Of a stretch of 64,000 bases of DNA, positions 36,511 to 48,544 are shown piece after piece. The notes beneath the pieces were generated by a model. That model was not told the DNA's origin. It did no database searches and saw only the letters and a program-made list of their open reading frames with translations. This DNA is from Cinclus cinclus. Its lineage: Eukaryota > Chordata > Aves > Passeriformes > Cinclidae. Position 1 is the stretch's first letter, and every line of letters starts with the position of its first letter. Where the stretch lies: assembly GCF_963662255.1 (NCBI RefSeq), contig NC_085052.1, forward strand, positions 8,876,307-8,940,306, written 5' to 3'. The translations under genes were made by a program, and so were the position numbers.

Positions 36511-38977
36511 AAACTGTAGAATAACTAGAGTGCAATTACATCAACAAAATTTCTATTACAACATTAAACTTCAGGAAGAAGTTCCAAAACAAACTTTTAC
36601 TGTCAAACAGGAAAAACAATTTTCCTGGGAAGCTTTCCTTTTAAAAATAAAACAAAACCCAGAACTCTGCATACTTTCAGCTCCAAAATGTAGATGGTAG
36701 CTATTACTTTTACTAAAATTATCACTGAACTCATACTCAGAAACACAGGCTCAATGGCTACTTGATTTGTCAGGAGAATGAAAAAAGACAAACAACTCAA
36801 GAGTGTTCCGAACAAATGGCAATTTAGCAGAAATACAGTGTTTCCTTGAATGCTCTTTTGGCTATAAGCAATAATGCTGCCACAAAAATCTGGTTTGCAT
36901 CATCTAAATGCTTGAAAAAAGAACACATAATTTAGGAAAAAAGCGATGGCTGCCACTTAGCCATAAAGAGTAGCACTAGTGTTAGAAATAGCTTTCCTAT
37001 GATATTTTTGTTCATGTTCTGGGTTTTTTCAGCAGTAGAAGTAATTACTGTGGTTTGTGAGGGCAGTATTTAGTGCCATTATCCTTTAAACACCGTGCAC
37101 AAACACTGAGTCTGACTCCAGGACGGTTGAATGTGGCCACAAGCAGGGCTGTAGCCACATCCTTGCCTCTAACCCACCAAGGAGCCCCAGGGATTTAATG
37201 AGAAATAAAGGCTCGGGGAAAGGTGCATTGCCTTTGATCCAATTTTGATTCTTATGTGTTGGAAAAAAACCATTATTTTACACTTATATGATAATTTTAT
37301 GCACAATACTTTAACCTAAAAGACAGTGAGTGGAATGGCCCTTGAAACTTTGGTTTCACAGACTGGATATTCTTTCACTTTTCTTAGAAAATGGAACCCA
37401 GTGCCAAATCCCTTTCATCTGTGCTCTGTGAACTTCATATTTCTCCTTCCAGGAGGATCCTTATTTACACGTCTGAGAAGCTTTGAAAGAAGACACCCCG
37501 AAATAGCTAGAGATAGATTTGTGACATGCTATCACTGGTAAAACAGGTACTGATGATGCCAGGGGGGCACAGGCAGTTGTGAAGCTCACTGTGCACCAGT
37601 AAGGCTTTTACCACCAGTAGGTGAGGAATTAGCCTGTACCAACCTAATCCATTGCAGTGACCCCTTAGAGTCACTATTTGAAACAGCTCCCAACAGCCAG
37701 CTGGGAGGTTGGCAAAACCTCCAGATCCCTCCAGGATTCTGTGGATTCCAGTGATTCCTGGAGTGTGCACACCCCATGCTGCCAGTCCGCACCAACCTCT
37801 CTTCCCCAGCAGCTCAGCACTGTGACCAGCTTCCTCTCCAGCCAGCAGAAGGCCAGTAGAGACTGCAGGGAAATCACCCAGTGACACACACACTGCTTCA
37901 GCTCCTTTCTACTGGCACAAAACACCATTCTGCTTTGGCATATAATCTGCAATTAATCCAGATGCTTGCAGACAATCTCTAAGTGCTCAGCTGAATCCCA
38001 GCTCATTCTTCTCCTGTTTTTACACAACCTTCTTTTGTAAAAAATTTCTAGGAAGGTGCCTCTGGGACTGGTTCTTTAACTTCCTTCCAAGACTCAGAGG
38101 AACTCTGCTGTACTGACCCTCCAGCCAACTGAAGGAGTCTGGAAATAGCCTTTTGGAATGACAGACAGGACACAAAGAATGCAGGAGTTTCTCCAGCTCC
38201 AGGGTAACATGAATCACTTCCTACAGACAATACCATGTATATCACATGAATCCTCTGCTGCTTTTTCAACCTTTGCTGAGAAAAAAAAAAGTTGCTAGTA
38301 AGGGCTGTGCACTTCGAACATAAACAAGCAACACCCTGCACTTGCCATTAGACCATGGGGATGGCCCATTTATTAACACTTGTGTTTTTGCTCTGGTTAC
38401 AAAGCTGGTAGGTATTCCCTTCCTCTTGCGGCACGGCAACAAGATCAAGATTGCAGCTGGCACAGATTGTGAACACCAAATACACTTTATCAGCTGTCTG
38501 GTTGACACACGCTGCACGGTCACTTTAACGGTGAGATGTGGGGTCAGCAAGGATGCAGGTTACACCAGAGGACAAGCTTCTGAATTCAAAGAAGAAATAT
38601 TACCTTTCCAATCCATGGATTAAGTGCCCTGCCACTGCTTTTGCACCAAGGGCGTGTCTGCTAATTGCAAGGAGCAGATTGAGCACCCCACATTCCTCAG
38701 CCCAGACAATAGGGAAGAAGCACACCTAATCCCTTTAAATGGGATGCCTGGTGTTGCCTGCAAATCTGTTTACACTGTTTAGAAAATGTGAATTAGTATT
38801 AGCTGGCATAAACGCCCTGCTGTGCAGACCTTTGTTAACTTGAGGCAACTTCCTTGTTCTCTCAAAGCTGTTAAATGACTCAATCTGGTCCTAATATGTT
38901 TCAGCGATGTGTTCCCTACTTATCTCTCAGTCCTATTGTTTTCTAATGCATCCTCATAAACCTCTGAGAGGTTCTTC
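36511..38977. other. Non-coding stretch, no gene seen
   Basis: Several overlapping frames on both strands at 37507-38623 (up to 128 codons) have no domain and reflect a slightly GC-richer base composition. A run of 11 A lies at 38280-38290. Confidence 0.6.
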
Positions 38978-39010
38978 ATTGTGACAACAATTTGTTCAAT
39001 AATTACAGGT
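38978..39010. promoter_or_regulatory. Possible SOX-type motif cluster
   Basis: cattgtg at 38978-38984 is followed by the perfect inverted repeat AACAA-T-TTGTT at 38986-38996, giving two opposed SOX-like cores, then a homeodomain-like aataatta. Such motifs are short and common in AT-rich DNA, so this is only a pointer to a possible enhancer. Confidence 0.2.
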
Positions 39011-41039
39011 TCACATGAAGACCGACGTGTGGAAAATCAAATATACACACGGAGGTGGAGGGAGAAGAGATAAAGACAATCTCAAATTACTTTAAGAAAA
39101 AAAAAAAAAGATAGGTCTGGTATGAAAAGTCTTTAAGCGCTTTAGCATTCTTATAATTACGGAAACAGGAAATTAATTAATGGTTATGTATTTTACATAG
39201 TATGTTAGGGGTCTGCAGGGATACTGTGCCAGAAAAAAGATTAATTTGTGTAGTCTGTGTTGTTCTTTGGCTCACAATATGATTGAAAATAACGATATTT
39301 GGCATTAAGAAAGTTGAGTACTCACTACTCTGTGCCCAAGGTGTGGAAGACAGGTCTGTGTTCCAAACAGCTTACAAAACAATTGACTTCACAAAGGGAC
39401 ACAATCATTAGTAACAAATTATCCCTGAGTTCCTTTATCTCTAACATAAAAAACCTCCATGGATATTATGGCTTCTCTATACCAAGGAGAGAAAAAAAGC
39501 CACTGTAGACCTTAGTTAACTTTTCAGACCTTAGTTATGTCTTCAAATACTGGCAGTTGGCAGTCTTGCCATCCAAATGAACACTCAAATCATATATGCA
39601 CATGCAGATTTGTCCAGGGCACAAGTTTATGACCTGCCAGCAGTGGCTCCCTGCGACCCCTCAAACTTACCTTCTGACCCTGTTACCTCTTTGTCACTAC
39701 CTTGATAGGAAAATTTTGCCAAAGCCAACTGTGATGTTCAGTGACAAAGTGACAACTGCTGGCCTGGGTGTACCTCAGCTCTGCAGCTGCAATAAATCAT
39801 CACCCTCCCAGTATTTCACAAAGCTTCCCTCTCCCCCTCGCTCTCCTTTGGCCAGTGGAGCAAACCACGCTCATCACCAGAAGTCCCCTGTCACTTTAAG
39901 AACTGAAACGGGAAAACCTGTACTATTTTCATACTTTTGTTCATTCTTTTCAACCCATTCTAACTCCTTTCCCCTGGGAGCCAGCCCTCCACCAAAAGTT
40001 TCTTTCAGTAAAGCAGTAGCTCTGTCTATTAAGCTTACCCACCCCTGCTTAGCCTTAACACTGGTTTCTTTGTACTTGCCTGGTGAACTGACCAGCTATA
40101 CAGCACAATAGGTACAATTACTAAATTACACTCCCTGTCACTGCCTTTTGTATCACACCTCTAACAGGTGTCATTACCATGATAGGCAAATTGTAATAAT
40201 CCATCCACAGCCCCCCCCATCTTCATAATGTTTTTCTTTTTATTCATATTATTTTATTTTACATAATATATGTGTGAATACTGCACAGAGCCTGAATGGT
40301 TGATAAATGCACAGGACTGAAAGATTGAACTGCACACACAAACAGCAGCATTTAGGACAACAAAACCAATGCTACCACATCCCTGACACTGTGAATACAT
40401 GCACGTTCACAGATAGATTAAAATAGTAATATTAATGCTATTAAACGTGGTTATGGAAAAGATAGATATTTGAAAAAGAGGCATAGGAGGAATTTCTGAG
40501 CTGAGCTCCCCTGCCCTTAACTCACCCAGCTGTGCCATGGCTATGATGGGTGCACCAGGACAAACTGAGATCCCTTGCAAAACCCCAGTGGGTGAGGCAA
40601 GCATAAGAAAGCACTGCAGGTTATAAATTATATGAACTCAGCAATTAAAGGCAGGTTTTTAGTACAAATTTAACACAAATATTTAGTGACTTATATGATT
40701 CACGAAATCAAATATTTAAGTGAACCAATACGAATCTTCTTTAATTAGGCCATTGGAACCTGCCATAACCTTTTCAAACTGATAAATATATCAATGTTGC
40801 TGTCTGCTGTTTTCTGGGGCTCCACTCACTACTGTGCTATTCCAGTTGTACACCACACAAATCCACTGACTTTATTGACTGGAATAAAAGGTCACAGAGT
40901 AGCAAAATGGGTTCCAAAACCCAACCTGATAATGATGGCATTGACAGCCCCACCAACACAGTTTGGATTTCCTCACTGCAATGCACAGCCAGAAATAAAA
41001 CACACAAAATTTCACACACTTGCAATATAATATACCCAG

Positions 41040-41042
<3 letters not shown>
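39011..41042. other. Non-coding stretch, no gene seen
   Basis: The 171-codon frame at 39596-40111 (+) is rich in Pro, Ser, Leu and Thr with no domain. An A13-type run lies near 39097-39109. AATAAA at 40994-40999 precedes the poly(A) tract listed next. Confidence 0.6.
39507..39537. repeat. 12-bp direct duplication, 19-bp period
   Basis: agaccttagtta occurs at 39507-39518 and exactly again at 39526-39537. Confidence 0.8.

Positions 41043-41071
<29 letters not shown>
41043..41071 (+). repeat. Poly(A) tract, 29 A
   Basis: The longest homopolymer in the window. An AATAAA hexamer ends 43 nt upstream, so this could be the tail of an old plus-strand retrocopy. The upstream sequence matches no gene that I recognise and I could not find a flanking target-site duplication. 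Confidence 0.85.
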
Positions 41072-41073
<2 letters not shown>

Positions 41074-41107
41074 AAGACACTGGGCTTCAACATATAGTTG
41101 AGAACAC

Positions 41108-41126
41108 TCTCAACACTTAGTTGAGA
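41108..41126. repeat. 7-bp inverted repeat, hairpin-forming
   Basis: TCTCAAC (41108-41114) and GTTGAGA (41120-41126) are perfect complements separated by 5 nt. A shorter caac/gttg pair lies just upstream at 41088-41100. Confidence 0.8.
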
Positions 41127-44100
41127 CTCTCCATTCTCTAATTCACTCTGCCAAGATATTCTGGATAAACAAAAAGTAATTGAAGCAAGTCTTGATGGAT
41201 AAAATTGTTTTCTTTCCGCTTCATTTAAAAACTGAAATCCATAGTTAAGCCATTTTTAGCTTTACAATGTATTGCAGGAACACAAGTGTTGCTCTAGCCT
41301 GAGAAACACAAGAAGAGATGGCTTGAGAAATCTCATTATGATACTTGTTTAGATACTAATAAAGGTAAGAATGATTTTTCTTGTCTTTCTGAAAAAAGCA
41401 TATTTCAGAGCTGAAGTAATTTATGACCTATTAAATACCTGGTATATGATTTCCATGAGGGGCAGACAGTGATAACCCAGACAGAGCCATTCAAACTTTT
41501 TTGCCAGTCATGTGATATTGCACATGTCTGAAGAAAGCAAACTGAAGGAGATGGAAGCAGTCTGATCCAGGATAGGCACATCACATTTACACACAAGTTA
41601 AACTGTTTTTCTTTTAGATATTATGGATTAAGAGCCATGAAAAAATATCAAGTTCCCTAAAAATACTGGCTAGTGAAGCAAGGCACCAGCTAAATCACTC
41701 TCTTCTCATTTTGACTTTGACAGCAGTAGAGGGACAAGGGAAAATGTAAATGAATACAGAGAAAAACAATTTGATTTTTCATGCACTGTAGTGGGAGAGC
41801 ACGAACAAATCTCCAGCACTATTTTTGTTAACTTATTCTCTATGTGAAATGATCCTTCTGATCAAGGCAATGTTGCCTACCTGCCCATTTTTGGCCCAAT
41901 AATTTCCACTGAAATAGCTACAGCTAAGTGCAAGAATCCCACTACTCTACTGTATTCCCGCTATAAGTCTGGTATCTCCTTACACAGCTGTTTCTCAACA
42001 TGGCACAAAATTAAATGCAGACAAAAAGAAATATATTTTGCCCATCCCCATCATCCCATTCTTCCACCTTGCACACAGCACTTAACTAAATTCAAACAGG
42101 ACGTGCTTCAGGATGCTCCTGCTTCTGAACACAACAAACCCCTGTAACTCACAGAATGCAGTACAGATGTCAATCTTTCAGACAGCTGGAAAAAAAAAAA
42201 GTTTGGATTCCAGCATTTCTTCTGCAAGAGCGACACGCTATACCACACCGAGAAAGCAGGTAAGCTGCTTTGAAGCACATGGCCTGCAGGCCACATCTCC
42301 TTTTAAGAGACTAATATCATCATCAAATCATAATGCAAAAAGCTTGCAGGGTTCACTGCTATTCATAGGCAGGAAAAAATGTCACCCCACTTCAGCACAG
42401 AGCTGCAGTCATTTGACAGACCCCATGATTACAGCATGCATCTGAGACAGAAGACAGAGGACAGAAAAGGTATGAACAAGTTTTTACTTTAGAGTAGGGT
42501 CTGTAATGAAGATGTCAGTGTCACCAGCACAAGTGACAAGTGGTGGACTGGGATTATCACTCACAGAACCAAATTTTACAGTCTACAGAAGTTTCTACAA
42601 TACTCATAAATATAAGTTAAACTTCTGTAGATCTCAGCTCTGGGAATTGCATATTTAGGAGGAGGAAAACATAAAAAATGGGTGCTCAGGATGCTCTTGC
42701 TCTTGATTCTTTACCACACTTTCTACAGTTTGACAAAAAAAGTAAACCAGAGTTGGTATGACACACTGTCATAACTTGGCAGACATGAAACATAAAAGCA
42801 ACACAGAAGCTGCCTCATGTCTTGCATAATCTTTGTGAATCACCTGTGAATCATGCTCCCCTGAAATACATCACCAGACTGAATTGAAAGTGCCTTACTT
42901 CTCCTCTCCATATCTTAAAAAGGGTCTTGAATAATTGAAGAGTACAGACAAGGGCCACAGAAAAGATTTACAAATTGTGGGCGAAGAACCCTATTTTACA
43001 CTGAGGGATTTAAGGAATTCAGTTTCACTGAAAAGAAGTTTAATTTATGGTTCTAAATATTTTTATGGCAAAACATTCCACTTTCTAATACAGTCTCCAA
43101 TCTGTCAAGAAAGGGAATATGCAGGATTTAGGATTTAACTTCGAAGCTTGGCAAACTCAGATTAGGAACAGAATCCCCTACTCCTTTAAATGCAGACTGA
43201 TTCACTATTGCAATGATTACTATGGAAAGAGCTGGCCTTCCCAGCTCTTGGTACCTTCAAACTAATGGATGTTTTTCTGGACAAGCTATTTTCAGGCTTA
43301 CAACTTACTGAGTTAAATGATTAAATAATTAGGTGAGATTTTCTGGCTTTGTTCTACACAATAGGTGAGACAATGATTTAACAGTCCTCCTTATTTAAAA
43401 CCTATGAATTTATGGGCTGTGTCAATGTCTAAACATTTTTTCTCCATCTGAGTTTCTCTCCTCACTTTCCAGGTAAGTTTAAATATAGATTTATCATACT
43501 ACTTTCCCTCCCTAGGGCATATGCAAGACAATGGCCATGAAAAACATTGAGTAGGTAATTCTGAATCTGAATCTATACAGTGCAAATTCAACCTTTTCAA
43601 TAAGGCCCTTAGGAACAGCATTTATTTATGAAGATATCTGGAACAGAGGTATCTGAAGAGATTAAGTGAGTATAGAGAGATGGAAGCAAGCCTCTGCATT
43701 CACAGAACCAAAAATAAAAATTCTTACAAAAGAAATTACACCACTTGCAACATAAATCTCTGTGCAGCATTTATGGATCATTGCAACAGTGAACCATGTT
43801 TAGGAAACAAAACATTTTAATAAATAACCTATTAAAATCTTACTGGACCTTTTTCTTCATTTTACAAAGTCTGGATGATACCAACTTCAAAATCAACCAC
43901 TATATTCCACTCACAGAACAAAGGCCTCAGCTGAAAATGCAACTGCCACAGTACTCACCTAGCTCCCTCAAAGTGGAAAGGTGATATTTTGAAATCACAC
44001 ACACACATGACTGGGAACACAGGCCCATTCTCAGGTCTGAAAGAGGCTGTGCCTCATTTTACAGAAATTTCATTAGAATCAGCCATCCCCTATTGACATG

Positions 44101-47082
44101 GTCACAAACTAGCAGGGATTTCTTTCCTATGTATGTGTATATATGAACAGAGGGGAAAAAGAGGGAAAGAGAAATTGTATGCATCGGGATGTAGATACAA
44201 AAGATACATACATAAAACCTCATTGTGCCCTGGAAGGCTGTAGGAGTTATTTCAAATGTTTTTCTATGACAGCAAATAGTTATGTTAGCCTTGAATCTCT
44301 CAGCCCATCCTTAGCATTGAAGCAAAAAATTGGTTCTAACACATTCTGTCATTACTTCTACAAGTTCAACAACCAAGCCTTGGATCTGCCACACTTTAAA
44401 ATATTCAAGAACTGTGCTGTTAGAATCAAATTATTGAAAAATGTTGACTGTGCACCTCTATTAGAATGTGCAGCCATTTCCGTAAATAAAAAACAAAACC
44501 TGGAAAAAATTCCTCCCATGTGCTTTGATGATATGAAGAATAAACATGTCATTTTAGCATGACCTTTACTGTCCACTTTATCTATCATAACACACTACTC
44601 AGCATACTGCATGAGACAGATGAAAGTTTGTTGGGCTGCCCAACTTTGTTCTAGCCTCCTGATTTATCATGTTAAGCACTGTTCTGACATCTGAATTAAA
44701 TGAAACTATCAACAGCAGAATCTAGTTTTAATGAAAAAAGAAATGATTGAGGAAGACTTGCCTCTTACAGGGACATACCTGAATATATCCAACCTTTGTT
44801 TCAAGCCCAAGACCACCAGAAGTGTTTTAAACTTTCTACAGTCCCCAACTCTCCCTGTCGTCATCTCCTTTGTCTTTTACCTGGTACCATTGCTCTTTCT
44901 GCAATATTTAAGCACAATTTTCATGTTCTTTTTACCAGACTCAGCCTAAAATCTTGTAGATTATTTCCTAGTAACACTGAAATACAAACTCCTCTATCAA
45001 CTGATATGTAAATCTTCTGTCCTGGCTTTCATCAGCTTTTCATTGATTATTCAAAGAATCTCTTCCCTGGCTTTGATAAAATCATTCTTTTTTCTAGCCA
45101 GTGGTTTGGGCAACTTATCTCTCTCTTTGCAGTGCTTTCCTTCCTGCTACTTCCTTCTCTCCTGCCTCCAGTTTTCATTCCTTTCCCACATCAAATTCAG
45201 GTGCCATTCTTCAAGGCCAGGCCAATTGTACTTTTTATCATTTTTTATTCAGTATATCATTCAACCTCTTGCCAAGTATGTACGACCAGACAAAGTGACC
45301 AACTTTCCAATCAAACCTGCAAGCAAATACCCTTCTCTCTCTTGCTCACTGTCCATTACAGTTGAGAAGATTTTCAGGCCCACCTAAAATTACCTTTCTG
45401 TTACATTTACAGTTACTACCTTTTCTTATTTTTTAAGTTTCTGTTAAACTCTACTGCTATAGATTTTATGAGAAGAATAAAAATCAGCACAAATCTTACC
45501 ACTGATGCAGCAAGATCACTGCCCAAGCTGCTGATCATCACTCTTCTCCTTTATAACCCATTAATAACCCATATAACCCATAATCCATCTTCCCTTATCT
45601 GATTGCTAGGCTTTTGGAATAGGGAGTATTTTTTTTTCCCTACATCTGCACAGCAAATAGTACAACAGGGCCTTCATCCAAGACATGGATCCTTAGTATT
45701 ATGGTATTAGAAGTTGTAAGGTAATGTACAGTAAGAATAATTACAAGGCCAGAGATCTGCTGGACTGCATTATACACAATAAAAGCTGCAGATACAGTAG
45801 ATTTCCTAACCACAGCTGCACTGGCACGAAATAAACCTTGTCCCATGCACCACATCACACTTCCACAATATACTTTTAATATACTAGAAAACAAAGAGGA
45901 GTTTCTGATTATTTTGTTATTATTTTATATATGCACAAGGTAGGAATAGTTCAAACCTAATGACTCTGTCAGATGCTCATTATACTGTAATTTCTTCTAT
46001 GCTTTTTTAGTGATCACAGACATACATCTCCTTACCAAATTAAGTACATACACATTTAAGTGACAGCATATTTTTAGAAGGCAACATTATATGTTGGTAA
46101 CAAAAAACTATGACATCACAACATCTAAATTTATAAAAAAGCCAGCACAGTAGCACATTAGAATAAAATTACACTGTATTATTATAGCATTTGAAATTAA
46201 TATTAAAGAATTTGCAAAATGAACATTTAAAAATGTATTCTGTTTCATAAGAATGGATCTTATAATGACCATACAGAATTTGTATTTCAGATACACTGGA
46301 TCTTGATTTTGGTAACACAAAAAAGAAGAAAAAGAGCAAGAAAAAAAAAAGCCACAGGAATAGAAAACAAGATTTTAAAGATGCAAATAATTATTTAAGA
46401 ACACATGTAAAGCACACCCCCCCCCCATTTTCCTGACAATGCTTCATAAACAGAGCATACACACAGACACAGCCACCACAGCAAAACCAGTTTTAATGAC
46501 AACAGTCAGAAAATAAAGAGTCTATCTGCATAAACCAAGCTGGCACTCAAAAAAGAAACCACACACATTTCTAAACAGAAGGTTTCATGAAAAAATAGAG
46601 TATCTGTAACAGTGCATCACAGATCTACACAGTATGACGTTTATCTCACTAATCAGTCATTAAGTGAAGGTTTAATAGTTCCATAAGGGAAGGTAATTCC
46701 CTCTTCTTCTAATACCTTCATATCATTAAGTGACTGCTAGTTTCATAGAAATGTGCTTACAGTAGTCTGATTCAGAAAGGAAAAATACCAAATATCTAAC
46801 ACTGAAGGAAAACAAACCCCATTGAAACTAAAAATACTAAACACTCTGATCAGAAATCCTGCCCCCTCTCCCCACCATTAGATGTAGTTAGTTTTTATGC
46901 AAATATATTACTAATGTGTATTACAAATTAAGCAGAACAGAATAATCTTTTGCCTAGACTTACAGGACATTTTACATCTTCAATTAGATGTGCAGCAACA
47001 ATATTCACTTTGAGTTCTAAAATACCTTTCCCAGACAGAGAGGTTAATTGGTTGATCTTAGACTATGGATAAAATTCAATAC
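41127..47082. other. Long non-coding stretch, no gene seen
   Basis: The longest frame is 139 codons at 44143-44562 (+), with no domain. The stretch 45101-45390 is T/C-rich and gives three overlapping hydrophobic frames, as expected from composition. A run of 9 or more C lies near 46417-46426. No mobile element is recognised. Confidence 0.6.
45551..45585. repeat. Short tandem repeat with ataacccat units
   Basis: Three near-adjacent copies of a taaccca core, separated by 2-4 variable A/T bases. The motif resembles telomeric sequence only superficially (CCCA, not CCCTAA). Confidence 0.75.
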
Positions 47083-47177
47083 ATGTGTGTATATATATAT
47101 ATATATATAGATAGATATAAAAACATATATATATTTATATATATATATATATTACATGTATAAATATATATATATAA
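47083..47177. repeat. (AT)n microsatellite, interrupted
   Basis: About 95 bp of TA dinucleotides in several blocks, begun by tgtgtg and interrupted by gatagata, aaaaca and ttacatgta. It is self-complementary and could extrude as a cruciform. Confidence 0.9.
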
Positions 47178-48184
47178 ATAAAAGTATCCTTGCACATTTT
47201 GAGAACATTATTTTAATTAGAGAAACAGACACGTTTTTGAAATTAATTAAGTTTAAATCCTGTTCATGAAAATCTTGCATATTATTAACACTGTATTTTT
47301 AACTCTTACTCATATAAATCCATATGCTTTTTTTGGTAAATTTATTATTAATATCCCTGGTATGCAGATAAATGTTTAATAGAAGATTGATATATATTTC
47401 AAAAGAACAAATAACTGTGTTATAAGCACTGTATTAAAAAGAAACTATGGCATATTTATGGATACAAAAAATCCTAATAGGGTCAAAATTATAAGACACT
47501 GACTAACGTTACAAGTAGGTACTTAGAAACATGCTGCATTTTCCCCAAATTCCATTATGGTAACAAACGCAAAAAGATGCTGATATCCAGTTCTGTTAAG
47601 TACATCTTTAGTTCCACCCATTACACAATATCAAGTCAGAAAACAGTTTTATCTGACTGGTGGCTCAATGGCGCAGCCTATGTGTGCAAAAGTAGAACAC
47701 AGCGAGTTTCTGGTTTTAGAAATGAGTGCCAGCCCTCTGGTTTTGTTGCATTTAGATAATCAAACATACCTACAATTTCCAAAAAGTGATGAGCTGCATA
47801 AATGAAGTATTATTTTAATACAATATGCATACTTACAGATCTAAAATAATCAAATTATTAACAACATAAAACATGAAATCCAAGTGATTCTGTGCAGAAT
47901 GAGTAAGTACAATTTATTTGGATATTTCTCTGTAGGGCTAGATCTTAAATAATGATTTTCACTCAACCTTTATTAAAAAAGATACTGAAGAATACAAATG
48001 TATATGTATATATAGCACAATTCACCACACTACCTTTAAAATGCCCATTTGGGCATATTAATACTGCTTGGTTTGTTTCTTATTTTCAGAGATAAAATTC
48101 CTACTTGGACTTACACTTTCATTTTCAAAGCAATATATCAGTGTAAAATGTTTTACTACTCTGATACAAGTAATGAGTGAATTT
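47178..48184. other. Non-coding stretch, no gene seen
   Basis: Very AT-rich sequence. No frame of note and no repeat beyond small A/T runs. Confidence 0.65.
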
Positions 48185-48231
48185 TTAGCTTAGAGCTATA
48201 AGCTAAGCATTGCAGCACACTATAAGCTAAG
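48185..48231. repeat. Inverted plus direct repeat cluster
   Basis: TTAGCTTA (48185-48192) pairs perfectly with TAAGCTAA (48199-48206). A larger block, ctataagctaag, occurs at 48196-48207 and again at 48220-48231, giving a second possible partner for the first arm. Confidence 0.8.
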
Positions 48232-48478
48232 GATGCAAAGCACAAACAAATACACTCCTCCTATATATGCATTTAACACAAATTAGGTTTCCCACTTCCC
48301 CACCACAACCCTCACTCAGTTCAAAGCAACCAAATTCTGTAATTCCATTTAAATATGATGACATTACAGTTACAGTAGAGGATCTAAGCGTGGACTAAAA
48401 ATCGGGGCGAGAGAAGGTGTGAAAGAGACAGGCACTGATCAGCTCACGCCTCTAAATAACTGGATAATAATTTTTAGG

Positions 48479-48544
48479 CTGGTGAAAACACCAGTTTGTT
48501 CATTCCAGGTGGGTGTGCGATACCTGGCTACGACATGTCATGAC
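48479..48544. repeat. Cluster of three inverted repeats with E-box
   Basis: A perfect 6-bp stem with a 4-nt loop (CTGGTG-aaaa-CACCAG, 48479-48494) is followed by CCAGGT/ACCTGG (48505-48510, 48522-48527) and by the palindrome GTCATGAC (48537-48544). The E-box CAGGTG sits at 48506-48511. Several CpG lie nearby (48390-48535). Confidence 0.75.

Noticed and set aside
36246..36535. Two Phe/Gly/Trp/Val-rich minus-strand frames resembling membrane proteins
   Set aside because: They are direct translations of the A/C-rich 23-bp tandem repeat, so the hydrophobic repeats are an artefact.
37559..37573. CTCF-like ccaggggggcac site
   Set aside because: The core is out of register with the CTCF consensus by an extra G and lacks the upstream half. 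Too weak to list.
39596..40111. 171-codon plus-strand open frame
   Set aside because: Pro/Ser/Leu-rich, low-information sequence with no domain. It follows local C/T-rich composition.
45551..45585. Interstitial telomere-like repeat
   Set aside because: Units read taaccca, not the vertebrate CCCTAA repeat, and only three are present.
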